A DNA stretch of 64,000 nt from Nostoc sp. C052 (GTDB lineage Bacteria > Cyanobacteriota > Cyanobacteriia > Cyanobacteriales > Nostocaceae), in NCBI RefSeq assembly GCF_013393905.1, contig NZ_CP040276.1, positions 186,001 through 250,000 of the forward strand, given 5' to 3'. Below, piece after piece: positions 50,046-59,669 of the stretch (positions within the stretch are counted from its first letter, which is position 1; each line of letters begins with the position of its first letter). Position numbers and translations under genes: made by a program. A model generated the notes under the pieces. It worked only from the letters and a program-made list of their open reading frames with translations, searched no databases and was not told the origin of the DNA.

Positions 50046-51056
50046 ATGCGAACTGACTTGTCAGCGCCATCGCTGCTGACTGGTGCGCCCTGGTTGTTGG
50101 CACACAAGTCGATGCTAACTGTGAATCAGCCTCGAAAAATTTCCTTGTACGGTGTTGATTATGTCATCTGGAAAGATGCTACTGGAGCAATCCAAGCGCT
50201 ACCTAATGCTTGTCCCCACATGGGAGCCATGCTATCAGAAGGCTGGTGTGAAGTTCAAAATGATCGCACAAGTACAGTCGTTTGTCCGTTCCATGCCTTG
50301 CCATTTGATGCATCTGGCTGCACCGTTTTACCTGGTTCAGGGAAGAAAACCCTGCCTCAATTGCAGCCTTTAGAACTGATGATTCAAGGTGACTTCATCT
50401 GGTCTTATGGGGGATATGAAGCGAAGATTCCCATTCCTACAGTGCTGAATGAGATTGCAAATCAGTACTCTTTTATCGGGCATACTGCCGATCGCAGCGT
50501 TAAAACTGATTTGTTGACTATGCTGCTAAATATGCATGATTACAATCATCAAAATGGCACTCATCGGGACTTGTTTCGCATTATTGATATTGAGTTTCAT
50601 CAGTTTATTGATGATGGGCATCATTCCCAGGCTTTTTATGACATGCCCACCGCGCCCTACAGTCTGGCAGAAAAACTGAGACAGCCAGATTTATTTTTAT
50701 TGCCCACCACGATTAAGGCGCATCTGGAAAATTATTTCCCGTCCCTGGTGATTTTTCACGGTGAGATGCCCTTGGGTAAAGCTGCACAGTGTCATATCTT
50801 TGTGCCAGAAGCCGAGAATCGCACCCGAACTTATATTTTGCTGTTCGGTCTAGCCTTGCATCCCCTTTTTCAGGTGTTCGGCAGTACCTATCTCAAATTT
50901 GGTAAGGTTGTCGTGGATCAGGATGCCGATATTCTCGGCAAAATTTATCCAGACACTCCACAGAAAATTAAACTCAACAATGAAGTGGGCATGGATTGGG
51001 TGCGACGTAATTTTGAGAGTTTTCCAAATGTCGTGGAACCCAATCTTTCCCGATAG
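50046..51056 (+). CDS. Rieske [2Fe-2S] oxygenase-like protein
   Basis: 336 residues with AAAGGAG upstream. The Rieske centre is seen as CPHMG (Cys and His) and CPFHAL (Cys and His), about 20 residues apart, near residues 56-84. The C-terminal domain contains NMHDYNHQNGTHRDLF, where aromatic-ring oxygenases carry the mononuclear iron ligands (His/His/Asp); Asp and His residues are present but the facial triad cannot be fixed by eye. Likely an oxygenase for a hydrophobic substrate. It is controlled by the divergent TetR gene. Confidence 0.8.
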   Translation: MRTDLSAPSLLTGAPWLLAHKSMLTVNQPRKISLYGVDYVIWKDATGAIQALPNACPHMGAMLSEGWCEVQNDRTSTVVCPFHALPFDASGCTVLPGSGKKTLPQLQPLELMIQGDFIWSYGGYEAKIPIPTVLNEIANQYSFIGHTADRSVKTDLLTMLLNMHDYNHQNGTHRDLFRIIDIEFHQFIDDGHHSQAFYDMPTAPYSLAEKLRQPDLFLLPTTIKAHLENYFPSLVIFHGEMPLGKAAQCHIFVPEAENRTRTYILLFGLALHPLFQVFGSTYLKFGKVVVDQDADILGKIYPDTPQKIKLNNEVGMDWVRRNFESFPNVVEPNLSR

Positions 51057-51996
51057 ACGTTTTTCCCGCATAGCTTCCCATGCCTCAAGAGCTTATCCGA
51101 ACTGTATTGCCTGACCTTCTGACCTCAGCATAGCCGTTTAAATTGTATTTTTTAATTCTTTTTTTGCGTAAGTATTATGAGCGTAGGCATCACTGTTTGG
51201 GAAAACTTTCTGCATTCTATTCATCTAGGTAAACAGACCAAATGAACGCTACACCAGATTTTTTACTTACCTAGACAAATATCATGATGTAGCACGAGCG
51301 ATGTTCGAGCGATGTTAAAGTTGCATTTTAACTGTGTAATTTAGAACATCATAAACTAACTCGCAATCAGCTAAAGTTCCTTCGGCCATCAGGGAGCATC
51401 TTGGCGTTCACCCTGAAAATTGATTCAGGACAAGTTCGGAATCAATTGCAGAACAGTTTGAGTTTTTGGCACGCAAGTTTTACCCATTTATTGAAGAATT
51501 TTTTATAAGCAATCACACCACTCTCAAAAATAAACTAAAAATGACTCTATAGTTTTATGGCGTGATAGCGATTAAAAAACGGGCTATTCCGATAAGCTTG
51601 ATTTGGCATGAAAGCAACAGAAGCAGGGAAGAATTTTGTACAAGTTTCTTAAAATAAGCACCTTTGCCCATTTTCTTTAACCAAAACCTACACCTGTAAT
51701 ATTTGTATACTCAAATGCTAGAGTATACTCTTTGACCTAATACATCACTTATTAACTATAAAGTCATTATTAGTTTATTTTTTTTCACCTATTTTAGGTT
51801 TTTCTTTTAGAGGTGTATTTTTAGGGGGAACCACAAAAAAAAGATCCCAGCCTGCATCGAAGAAAGGTAGTGTCTAGGTAAACTGAAACGAAAAGTGATT
51901 GAGTCAGCGCATCATGTAAAGGTGATTATTGCTTGATTGCACGAGCGATGACGTATCACTATAAAGTGGGCGGTTACGCCATCACCCAATATGGCA
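51057..51996. other. 940-bp region without a supported gene
   Basis: No credible coding frame on either strand. It contains GTATACTC-N8-GAGTATAC (51705-51728), a possible operator, a fragment similar to the repeat-family core (TTTTGTACAAGTTTC near 51634) and AT-rich sequence. It separates the oxygenase from the tyrosine recombinase and may be a junction of the mobile cargo. Confidence 0.5.
51705..51728. promoter_or_regulatory. Perfect 8-bp inverted repeat GTATACTC-N8-GAGTATAC
   Basis: The arms are exact and 8 bp apart, in the gene-free region. This is a candidate dimeric repressor or recombinase binding site; no partner can be assigned. Confidence 0.35.
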
Positions 51997-52956
51997 TTAT
52001 TCGCCGTAAGGAATATGCAACAATTGAACGGCTTGGCGCTTATATTCCTCAGAACGCAAATCGTATTTCTGCGTGGTTGCTGGGTCGGCGTGTCCTGCCA
52101 GTCGGCTCACCGTCAAAACATCAACACCAGCAGTCAACAAACTAGTAATAAACGTGCGTCGAAAATCATGTGGACTGAAAGAAGCTACTTCGGCACTTAA
52201 GGCCCGTTTGCGGAGAATTGTCATCACAGCTTGGTCAGTCATTCGCCCAATCTGAACATGACCACCTCGCCGTACAGGACAAATTAATGCTCCAGGCGCA
52301 TTACTTCTCTCAAATAGCCAATCATTCAAAGCTGCCACTGCCCCATCCGGCAAATACACTGTCCGAGACTTTCCCCCTTTGCCCTTGCGTACAAGCAAAG
52401 AACTATATTCATTTTGGTAATCTTTTGTGTCTAATGCTACTAACTCCGACCGACGTAACCCAGAGCCACTCAGAATCGCAATCAGTGCGGCATCTCTTAC
52501 ACCAATTAAAGTCTGGTCGTTTTTGCAATTACTCAAAAGCGCGGCAATTTCACTTGGTTTTAACAACCGTCCCCTTAAAGGTGAATCCCCCTTTACACGC
52601 TTGAGATCCACTGCTGTTGCATAATCATCGGCGCTGATTAACCCCAACCGCTGTGCTTCTTTCAGCACCCGCCGTAAAGCACAAAGCATCCGATTTACAG
52701 TCGCCGGAGAGTACTGTTCCATCAACACTGAGCGAATTGCTGCTGTGTGCTGGTAACGCAACTTCGACCAATCCAAAGACAATGCATCACTCTCAACCGA
52801 AGCCGTTAGCATTCGGGCGATGACATTTAGTGCTTTTTCCATCGTTCGCCGGGAAGAAGATGTCAGGCTAGACAAATAGACCGCGGCTGGGTGAAGTGTT
52901 AACGGCGGCGGCGTTGCCAACACTAAGTTAAGAAGCGGTGTCGTTTCAGAAGCCAT
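51997..52956 (-). CDS. Tyrosine recombinase (XerC/D-like integrase)
   Basis: 319 residues. An N-terminal SAM-like core-binding domain (about 24-115) precedes the catalytic domain with Arg168 (GLRRSEL), a lysine in RKGKGGK (191-197), His263-x-x-Arg266 (HDFRR), His289 (GHAD) and nucleophile Tyr298 (TQKYD). All catalytic residues are present. It could resolve plasmid multimers or integrate the element. The start lies 617 bp from the CyRepA1 gene end, across the iteron-like region, which may include its recombination site. Confidence 0.9.
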   Translation of the reverse strand: MASETTPLLNLVLATPPPLTLHPAAVYLSSLTSSSRRTMEKALNVIARMLTASVESDALSLDWSKLRYQHTAAIRSVLMEQYSPATVNRMLCALRRVLKEAQRLGLISADDYATAVDLKRVKGDSPLRGRLLKPSEIAALLSNCKNDQTLIGVRDAALIAILSGSGLRRSELVALDTKDYQNEYSSLLVRKGKGGKSRTVYLPDGAVAALNDWLFERSNAPGALICPVRRGGHVQIGRMTDQAVMTILRKRALSAEVASFSPHDFRRTFITSLLTAGVDVLTVSRLAGHADPATTQKYDLRSEEYKRQAVQLLHIPYGE

Positions 52957-53066
52957 GACGAAAAAGCACTACACCTGCCCTTTTTTGAGTCAAGCGTCTT
53001 TCTAAATCATTATTCTCTCACCAATCCACTGCAATTTCCTAAATAGCTCTTGTAAGCATATAAAAA

Positions 53067-53390
53067 AGTTCAACAATTCTAGTCTCTCAAAGCATTGATT
53101 TAGAGTGGTTGGGTGCAAGTCCCGTAAAAATAAGTTGAACAATTTTGGGCTGGAAAAGGGATTACTACACCACTTTTTCAACACAGAGACACCAAACTCA
53201 AATAAAAAAGTTGAACAATTAGGAGAGTGATGCTAACCGAATGTGGGCGCGATCAGCTACGCCCCGCCTTAAGAGCGATGGCGATCGCTCTAGTAATAAC
53301 GTAGCGTGGGCGCGGCGTACAGGCTCTTTCAAGCGATTTATGGACGGATGCTTGGAGCGGGGTAAAGCACCTAACAGAAATTGTTGAACT
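53067..53390. repeat. AGTTSAACAATT iteron-like repeats
   Basis: Four 12-bp copies: 53067-53078, 53133-53144, 53209-53220, and 53379-53390 in inverse orientation; copies 2 and 3 differ from copy 1 by one base. Copies 1-3 are spaced 66 and 76 bp. The core GTTSAAC is palindromic. They fill the 616-bp gap between the recombinase and CyRepA1, so an origin or recombination site is likely. A GC-rich palindromic block lies at 53235-53320. Confidence 0.55.
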
Positions 53391-53572
53391 TTATTATTCC
53401 TCTACAGCTCTACCGTCAGCGATCGCTTTGAGTCAAAAAATAGGTTTGGTAAATTCTAGTTTCCATAACCTATTTTTTCGATTCCTGAAGCAAACATTGG
53501 CAGTGTAAGGATTTGGGGTTTTTGTTATCAAGCAGAGGGTAAACGCACGAATAAGAGGTTTTCATGGTTAAG

Positions 53573-56500
53573 TTACCCGTCCACAGGCAACACATCTTCA
53601 CTTAGCAAGGCGTAAAATTCCGGGATTTGAGCCTCGACAAGTCGCAATTCACTCGCGGCGATCGCCTCAAGTTCCAGTACCGTCTCCCAGCGCAAATCCT
53701 CAACCCATCGCTTGAGAATGCCTTTAATCGCGTCCACCCCCTGCTTAATACCAGAGCGAAGTATTTCTACGCAGTGGAGTAGCGTAACGCGATCAGTGAA
53801 GAGAGCAGAGGGGCAGGGGGGCAGGGGGGCAGAGGGGAAAGAACTTGTACAAATTTCTTCTTTGTTCCTCAACTCCTCAACTCCTCTGCTCCTCTGCTCC
53901 TCCGCTCCCCTGCTCTCATCTGTAGTATCCTCCCCTTGGCAATGGGAGTTCCCTATAGCATCAGGGGGGGGTGTGGATACGGGCTGCTGATTAGGGCTTA
54001 CACTATACGCAGCAGGGGTTTGAGCAGCGTAATAGGTTCGATTTTCTTTTTGATTACGCTTTTCCACGCGATGAGCAATCACCTGGAGAGCAAATTCTAA
54101 TTCCTCTTTAGATAAAGAGAAAAGTTTCACCTGTTGACCCCGTTTACCTTGCTTGCGGAAAGTCAGCTTTAGCCCCAGCTGTTCTATAAGAGTGCCTAGC
54201 AACCAAATAGGTTTACAGTCCAGGGGAATAGTAAACCCAAGAATTGCTTTGACGTGAGCAGCACAATGTATAGCGATCTCCGTCATCTTGAGCAAAGTGG
54301 GGTCATCGGCGGTAACTTCATCACCCTTCATTAAAGAAGTGAGAATTTGATGCAGCCCCAGGTTAAACCGTGCAAGCCACCGTGCAGAATAATTGCCCCA
54401 GTCGATGCACAAAGGTAGATTGTCGCGTTCGGCGCGGTCTTTTTGGGTGACAATTGTTGGTGGGGTAGGATAAGTTTGCCCAGTTGTGGGGTCCGTAAAC
54501 GATTCTTCGGGCGGGGCTAAAATGGCCTCAAGTCCAGCAATTGCCCTAATTAAGCGACCACCTTTATCCATTTCTACGAGCGATTCGGTTACTTCAATGC
54601 CGTAGGAATCAGAAATGCGGAACTTTTCACATTCAAAAATTTCGCTAGGGTCAAGGTAATCTTTGCTCTGACGGGCACGGTACTCACTAGCTGTAATATT
54701 CTTGGCCTTGGCAACAGCCGAATTGTGGGCACTATCCAAAGCTTGTGCTGCTGCTTTAAGACTTTCAAGAGATTGAGGATCTGAATCACTGCCCACATAT
54801 ATAAATGTATTGCCCATTTCAGTGAGGAGCGATCGCAAATCATCACGCAGATTATTTAGAGAATAGTGGCGGTTAGCCATAATTTGGCAGTAAGCCTCAA
54901 GCGCCCAATCTTTCTCGGCTCCGCGTTTGCCTGTTTGACGGTCAATCCGCAACAGAAAAGCAGTCATTTCATTGGTTTGGAGCAAGCGCTCTTTAATCTT
55001 GGTAGCATTGGTATCCTTGTAACCAAAGGGAGGACGCGGGGCCACCCAAATATGAAACGGGACTTTTGGACGATAACGGTAAAGCTGTTGGGCGCATTCA
55101 GTAGCAGTTTGGGAAACGCCGTGAAACACACCAAATACTAAGTCAAAATGATACTGGGAAATATCGACACCAGTACCGAGACTGGGAGAGGCGAACAAGG
55201 CATCAAAGTTTTTGACGGCGTTGGTGATATCTTTGATGAAAGCAACATTTTCATCACTGCCAGAATTATCGGAATGAACCGACCAGATACGCCATGAAGC
55301 CCTACGGACTGGGCAAGGGGTAAGGGGTAAGGGGGAAAGGGAGGAGGAATCTGTTAATTCTTCCTTTACCCCTTCCCCTTTACCATGCACCCCTTCTCCT
55401 GCCTTTTCGTATTTGATAGTAAAGGATTTGTCGAGTTTTTTGATGAAACGCTTACTGTCGCTGGCAACCATAACTTTTTCTCCAAGCATCAGCGCTGCCG
55501 AGATTTGGGCGACTATGGCGCTCTCATTATCCCCCTCGTACCAATAAATTGTGCGTGAACCGTTTCGCCACTCGTTTTTAATGATGTAAGGTACTTCACC
55601 TTTTGGTCGCATTGCAAGAAAGAAGTTTACCGTTAAATCGTCCATGTGTGCATCAGCAATGACGACCAGTGGCGCGTTATATACTATATATTCCAGTACT
55701 TCAAGTATTGCTGCACGGTGCTGTTTGCAAGTATTACTGTGTAGTAGGTGGGTGAGGTATTGGCAGGCTTCATCTATAAATATGCAGCCGTAAGTGAGAG
55801 ACTGAGTATTCAGCTTATGCAGGCTGTCAATAGTAATACTAAGGGCTGGGGCCTGGGCTAAACCTGTGTAACCCAAGTCGGAGTACATGGCAGTTTTGAG
55901 TCGTTCGGCAAGATTTTTCAGCAAGTTAACCCGATGTCCATTGTTGAGGAACCGTGCGTTAGGATTTTGGTCACGCCACCAGCGCATAAGTTCAGTTTTC
56001 CCTGTACCCATGTCGCTCCAGAGTACGACCAGTCCTGATTTTGGGAAATTGAAGCTAGGGGATTTCTTCGATTTGTCTGAATCAACTCCGCCAGAATCCG
56101 TAGACTCCTTGTTTGGAGGATGTCCTTTTATAGATGGCGTGAAAAGTTGTTCCTTTTCAAGTTCATAAAGCTCAGGCACTGTCAAGCATTTTTCTTCAAG
56201 GTCAGGAATGCACAAAGCCTCAGAGAGATACTTGACATTAACAGTGACATCTGGTTTGTACTTACTTAGTCCCCATTTTTTCGCCCGATACGAGCGCTGG
56301 TAATCGGCAAGTGATTTGGCATCGTCTACTAGAGCAGTCAGTAGAGCATCAGCATTTTCACCGCGACCAACCACAAAATCATCAACGCCTTTTTCTGGCC
56401 CCGGCAGTAATGCAACTTCACATAAGCAACCTGCCGATTCGATTGCCTTTGCAGTGCGGACAGTGGCTTGAAACACCGACCACCTGGTTTTAGAAGAAGT

Positions 56501-57202
56501 TTCGTGGTCAAAAAGAATTATGAACTTGCGTCCCGGTTGTGCCAAGGGCATTAAATCTGGATGCAACCGTTCATCAAAATCCTGTTTGCCCACGCGCCCG
56601 TTCCAAATTCCCGGAAGTGCGATCGCTACAAACCCCAAAGAGAGCAAGCAAGCGGCTTTCTTCTCTCCTTCGCATAAGATAATCGGAATCTCTGGATGCT
56701 GCTTTATCCACTCCCAAAATATTAATGGATTGAGTTGATCCAGCAAGCGCAGCGCTAAAAGTGAATGATAGCGCTTAATTAAATAACGCTTTGCAACTTT
56801 GTCCCAGATAGGGTTAGCGACATCGAAGTAGGTAACACGGTTGGGGGTTTTGGGGGGTGACTCGTACTTAACTGCCTTGCCTTTTTGCCAATCAATGCGC
56901 GGGAAGTTAGGCTTAATTCTTCCCCACTCCATCGGTTGCCAGTTTTTGAATGGGTCAAGTGACTGAATCCATGTCCCACCTAGTAATAGATGTTGATACA
57001 TTTTTATGTATCCATCTGTTACCCGACCCGCATTCTTACGTGGGATTTTATCAGATATGAACAGGAAATCATAAACTGATTCTCCCTCAATGTGGAAAAA
57101 GTTGCGCTTAATTAACGCCGGATGAATGGCGCTACCAGCTAACAACTCATGGTATTCCGCAGCCGTGAGATTGTTTGGATATTCAGTTGTCGCTGCATTC
57201 AT
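53573..57202 (-). CDS. CyRepA1-like plasmid replication protein (DUF3854 + helicase)
   Basis: 1209 residues. Residues ~20-300 are a DUF3854/TOPRIM-like primase domain (ILCEGEKKAACLLSLG with Glu178 and Glu180; FIILFDHET with Asp232). A superfamily helicase follows: Walker A SDMGTGKT (396-403), Walker B IFIDEACQ (Asp477/Glu478) and LGTGVDI plus QLYRYRP later. This architecture matches the CyRepA1 family of cyanobacterial plasmid replication proteins. It probably primes and opens the origin, likely the iteron region just beyond its stop. Two repeat elements are read in frame (53797-53916 and 55311-55400). It starts ATGA-coupled to a small ORF. Confidence 0.75.
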   Translation of the reverse strand: MNAATTEYPNNLTAAEYHELLAGSAIHPALIKRNFFHIEGESVYDFLFISDKIPRKNAGRVTDGYIKMYQHLLLGGTWIQSLDPFKNWQPMEWGRIKPNFPRIDWQKGKAVKYESPPKTPNRVTYFDVANPIWDKVAKRYLIKRYHSLLALRLLDQLNPLIFWEWIKQHPEIPIILCEGEKKAACLLSLGFVAIALPGIWNGRVGKQDFDERLHPDLMPLAQPGRKFIILFDHETSSKTRWSVFQATVRTAKAIESAGCLCEVALLPGPEKGVDDFVVGRGENADALLTALVDDAKSLADYQRSYRAKKWGLSKYKPDVTVNVKYLSEALCIPDLEEKCLTVPELYELEKEQLFTPSIKGHPPNKESTDSGGVDSDKSKKSPSFNFPKSGLVVLWSDMGTGKTELMRWWRDQNPNARFLNNGHRVNLLKNLAERLKTAMYSDLGYTGLAQAPALSITIDSLHKLNTQSLTYGCIFIDEACQYLTHLLHSNTCKQHRAAILEVLEYIVYNAPLVVIADAHMDDLTVNFFLAMRPKGEVPYIIKNEWRNGSRTIYWYEGDNESAIVAQISAALMLGEKVMVASDSKRFIKKLDKSFTIKYEKAGEGVHGKGEGVKEELTDSSSLSPLPLTPCPVRRASWRIWSVHSDNSGSDENVAFIKDITNAVKNFDALFASPSLGTGVDISQYHFDLVFGVFHGVSQTATECAQQLYRYRPKVPFHIWVAPRPPFGYKDTNATKIKERLLQTNEMTAFLLRIDRQTGKRGAEKDWALEAYCQIMANRHYSLNNLRDDLRSLLTEMGNTFIYVGSDSDPQSLESLKAAAQALDSAHNSAVAKAKNITASEYRARQSKDYLDPSEIFECEKFRISDSYGIEVTESLVEMDKGGRLIRAIAGLEAILAPPEESFTDPTTGQTYPTPPTIVTQKDRAERDNLPLCIDWGNYSARWLARFNLGLHQILTSLMKGDEVTADDPTLLKMTEIAIHCAAHVKAILGFTIPLDCKPIWLLGTLIEQLGLKLTFRKQGKRGQQVKLFSLSKEELEFALQVIAHRVEKRNQKENRTYYAAQTPAAYSVSPNQQPVSTPPPDAIGNSHCQGEDTTDESRGAEEQRSRGVEELRNKEEICTSSFPSAPLPPCPSALFTDRVTLLHCVEILRSGIKQGVDAIKGILKRWVEDLRWETVLELEAIAASELRLVEAQIPEFYALLSEDVLPVDG
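53797..53916. repeat. GCAGAGG hairpin element in frame in the CyRepA1-like gene
   Basis: AGAGCAGAGGGGCAGGGGGG-type units face CTCCTCTGCTCCTCTGCTCC units across a GAAAGAACTTGTACAAAT core. Read on the minus strand it adds SRGAEEQRSRGVEEL and SFPSAPLPPCPSA to the protein near its C-terminus. Confidence 0.75.
55311..55400. repeat. GGGGTAA/TTACCCC element in frame in the CyRepA1-like gene
   Basis: GGGGTAAGGGGTAAGGGGGA faces CCTTTACCCCTTCCCCTTTA. On the minus strand it encodes a Gly/Glu/Lys-rich then Ser/Leu/Pro-rich insertion in the helicase part, just before WRIWSVHSD. Confidence 0.7.
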
Positions 57203-57375
57203 CGGTTCTCTCCAAGGAATTTTTTGGATAGAACTCTTTCAAGCTGCGAAACCCTTACTCTAGCCTCGATATTCCGAAAATTTACCTTCGTCACAGCACA
57301 AAATTGCCATGCGAAAGCTGCACTCGACCCCATGCGCTCTAACACTGCGCTCTTGGGGCGTTCTCTGTTTGTCAT
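57199..57375 (-). CDS. Small ORF translationally coupled to the CyRepA1-like gene
   Basis: 58 residues (MTNRERPKSAVLERMGSS, then AAFAWQFCAVTKVNF, RNIEARVRVSQLERVLSKKF). AGGGG lies about 9 nt upstream of the ATG. Its stop overlaps the start of the replication gene in an ATGA arrangement, so translation of the two is likely coupled. The peptide is basic and helical. It may be a leader that sets replication-protein levels, or a small DNA-binding partner. Confidence 0.55.
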   Translation of the reverse strand: MTNRERPKSAVLERMGSSAAFAWQFCAVTKVNFRNIEARVRVSQLERVLSKKFLGENR

Positions 57376-57421
57376 GATATTTTCCCCTGATAACTCGGTT
57401 TACAAGTTCAGAGGGGGTTGC

Positions 57422-57476
57422 ATCAGTTATCAGTTATCTAATCTTGGACTCTACTCCCAACTGATAACTGGTAACT
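57422..57476. repeat. Inverted TTATCAG / CTGATAA repeats
   Basis: ATCAGTTATCAGTTAT (57422-57437) faces ACTGATAACTGGTAAC (57460-57475), a small member of the inverted heptamer elements, upstream of the coupled small ORF and CyRepA1. Confidence 0.6.
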
Positions 57477-57552
57477 ATTATTCGCGCTACTACTGCTTTT
57501 AACTACAAAATTCGGGATATTTCTTAACCAAACTTAACTTTACCTAAAATTT

Positions 57553-57720
57553 ATGAATTTCGACAGCAAAAACACACCGCAGGGAATGGACTTTCCAGGC
57601 GGCAGACCCTATAATGGATCTGGTAGCGCGGTAAAAACTCTCGGACAATTTAGTAGTCGCACCAGTGGCCAAACTTTAGCGACAACTTCTTTTGTTCCTT
57701 CGAGATCAAACCCGCTCTAG
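57553..57720 (+). CDS. Small hypothetical protein (tentative)
   Basis: 55 residues from ATG 57553 to TAG 57718-57720, Gly/Ser/Thr-rich (FPGGRPYNGSGSAVKTLG, QFSSRTSGQTLATTSF). There is no clear ribosome site. A strong hairpin (57745-57774) follows the stop, as expected if the unit is transcribed. It lies in the 1-kb gap between CyRepA1 and the signalling cluster; the rest of the gap to 58226 shows no gene. Confidence 0.4.
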   Translation: MNFDSKNTPQGMDFPGGRPYNGSGSAVKTLGQFSSRTSGQTLATTSFVPSRSNPL

Positions 57721-57744
57721 ATCAATATGAAATTTGCAATACGT

Positions 57745-57774
57745 AGAAAGCGCGACTCCTTAGTGGCGCTTTCT
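57745..57774. terminator. Strong hairpin after the 55-residue ORF
   Basis: AGAAAGCGC and GCGCTTTCT form a 9-bp perfect stem extended by ACT/AGT past one mismatch, with loop CCTT. There is no T-run of note, so it could be a dispersed palindrome rather than a true terminator. Confidence 0.4.
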
Positions 57775-58226
57775 GCATTAAACAGTCGTACTGTTGTATC
57801 TTCACCTCCATGCCTCCTTTCAATTAGCTTGATTTTACAGAAGTTTTGGTCGTCTTACTCGGTCGAGGTAAGAGCTTTCATTCAAATGTATTCGCAGAAG
57901 ATATTTGGTTTAGGTTAAGATACCTAAACACAAGCTTTTCAAAACAAACCCATTGAATTAATCAGTGATCAAAAATACCCGCAGGCGGTGTTCCTTGGTT
58001 GACGTTGGTCAACTTCTTTCACACTTTTATGCTCAAGCTAGACCGGATAATGTACTAGAGATGCGTTAAATCTCCCTATTAAGATGTAGCATTTAAATCA
58101 ATATAGCCTAGAAAGGTAATTTGAGAACCTAGCTTCAGTTAATAATTGTGAATTTTGTAGATATTTTAAGTACTAAGGAGTAAAATGTAACTTCATGTAT
58201 ACCTACTTACGTAAGGAAAAGTCGGC

Positions 58227-59669
58227 ATGAATTCAAGCCAAGTTTTAGACGTAAAAAGAGTATTAGCTGTATTAGAAGAACAAGTGTTTCAATCTACGGG
58301 AAGGTATTTAACAGAAGTAGAAAAAGTTCTTATTAAGGGAGTTTGGGATAGTAAAGATTATAAAGAGATGGCAAGTGATTCGGGGTATAACGCATACTAT
58401 TTGCAGCAGAAAGTAGCTCCACCACTATGGAGTATGCTTTCAGTAATTATTGGTGATGGAGTGAAAGTAACAAAAATATCTTTGAAATCTATTTTGCTTA
58501 AGCTAGCAAAGAGCGATTATCGGAAGGAAGAGGCATCCAGATTGGATAACGATAGTTTCGTTGGCAATATTAGAATTTATGGGGAACTACCTAAAATAAA
58601 ATCTTTTTATGGACGAAAGGATGAAATTAACTATTTTAAGAAACAAATTACTCTATTTAAAGAACGCTGTATAGTTTTTACTGGAGTTGGAGGAATAGGA
58701 AAAACTTTATTAGCCTCTAGATTGGTTGAAGAAATAACTTTTGATTCTTTAAGTAGTATATATGAATGTATAATCTGGAAAACAATTAATCATTCTTTGT
58801 CAATTGATGAGTTAGTCATTGATTTAAATAAAATTTTTCAAGTAGACATAGAAGCAAGTGAAAACTCTTTTATAGATAGCATATCTTTACTATCAAAACA
58901 GCTTCACTTACATCGTTGTCTACTAGTAATTGATGGATTTGAAAAGCTATTGTTAGCCGATGATTTTGGAAAAAGATTACAATATGAAAAATTCCTTTTA
59001 AAACTTACAGAAGGGAAGCATGAAAGCTGCATTATTATAACAAGTCAGTTGCCTTTAAAAGAATTTGCTTCTGTGACTACAAAACTACCTATTCGCTCTT
59101 TCAAATTAGAAGGTTTAGATGTAAACGCGGGAATGCAAATATTACAAGAAAAAGGTTTAACTGGAAAGGAATGTAAGCGATTAATTGAAAATTATTCTGG
59201 GAATCCATCAAGTTTAGAAGCGTTGGCTGATAGAATTAATCGTTTTTTTGAGGGGAGTGTGAAAACATTTTTTAGATATCAAACTACTATGATTGATCCT
59301 CAACTTGAAACAATGCTACATCAGCAATTTGGACAAGTTGGACTTTTAAGTAATCTTCAAAGGCAAATAATGATTTATTTGGCAGAAGAAATGTCAGAAA
59401 ACTCGACTTCTATTCAATTCTCTAAACTCATTGATAATTTAAAAGAGCGAGTAGATTTCAAGTTGTCAGTTTTTGAACTAATAACAGCAATAGAAGTTTT
59501 AGAACAACGCTCGTTAATTGAAATTGCTGGTAAATCAAACAAACGAGAAGCTAGTTATAGTTTACAAGCATCTATTAAGAAGTATATTTTAGTTGATCCA
59601 TTGGGATTAGTGCATAAAATACCAGATACAATACAAACAAGGGAAGTTACCTTGTGGGCTACTGCATAA
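58227..59669 (+). CDS. vMAP-type NB-ARC (STAND) ATPase
   Basis: 480 residues, with AGGAAAAG ahead of the ATG. Residues 1-~95 match the N-terminal HTH-like domain of cyanobacterial vMAP proteins (FQSTGRYLTEVEKVLIKGVW, then DYKEMASDSGYNAYYLQQKV and APPLWSML). An NB-ARC domain starts at FYGRKDEI and has Walker A GVGGIGKT (153-160) and Walker B LLVIDGFE (Asp236). The winged-helix part ends in a short tail with no obvious sensor repeats. STAND proteins are switch ATPases in signalling, cell death and defence. The stop overlaps the kinase gene by 16 bp. Confidence 0.8.
   Translation: MNSSQVLDVKRVLAVLEEQVFQSTGRYLTEVEKVLIKGVWDSKDYKEMASDSGYNAYYLQQKVAPPLWSMLSVIIGDGVKVTKISLKSILLKLAKSDYRKEEASRLDNDSFVGNIRIYGELPKIKSFYGRKDEINYFKKQITLFKERCIVFTGVGGIGKTLLASRLVEEITFDSLSSIYECIIWKTINHSLSIDELVIDLNKIFQVDIEASENSFIDSISLLSKQLHLHRCLLVIDGFEKLLLADDFGKRLQYEKFLLKLTEGKHESCIIITSQLPLKEFASVTTKLPIRSFKLEGLDVNAGMQILQEKGLTGKECKRLIENYSGNPSSLEALADRINRFFEGSVKTFFRYQTTMIDPQLETMLHQQFGQVGLLSNLQRQIMIYLAEEMSENSTSIQFSKLIDNLKERVDFKLSVFELITAIEVLEQRSLIEIAGKSNKREASYSLQASIKKYILVDPLGLVHKIPDTIQTREVTLWATA

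Noticed and set aside
53101..53125. T-arm-like GGGTGCAAGTCCC, possible tRNA end or att site
   Set aside because: No acceptor, D-arm or anticodon stem can be drawn upstream and the stem is only about 3 bp.
57149..57502. Plus-strand frame over the CyRepA1 start
   Set aside because: Antisense to the replication gene and to the coupled 58-residue ORF, which has a ribosome site and ATGA overlap.
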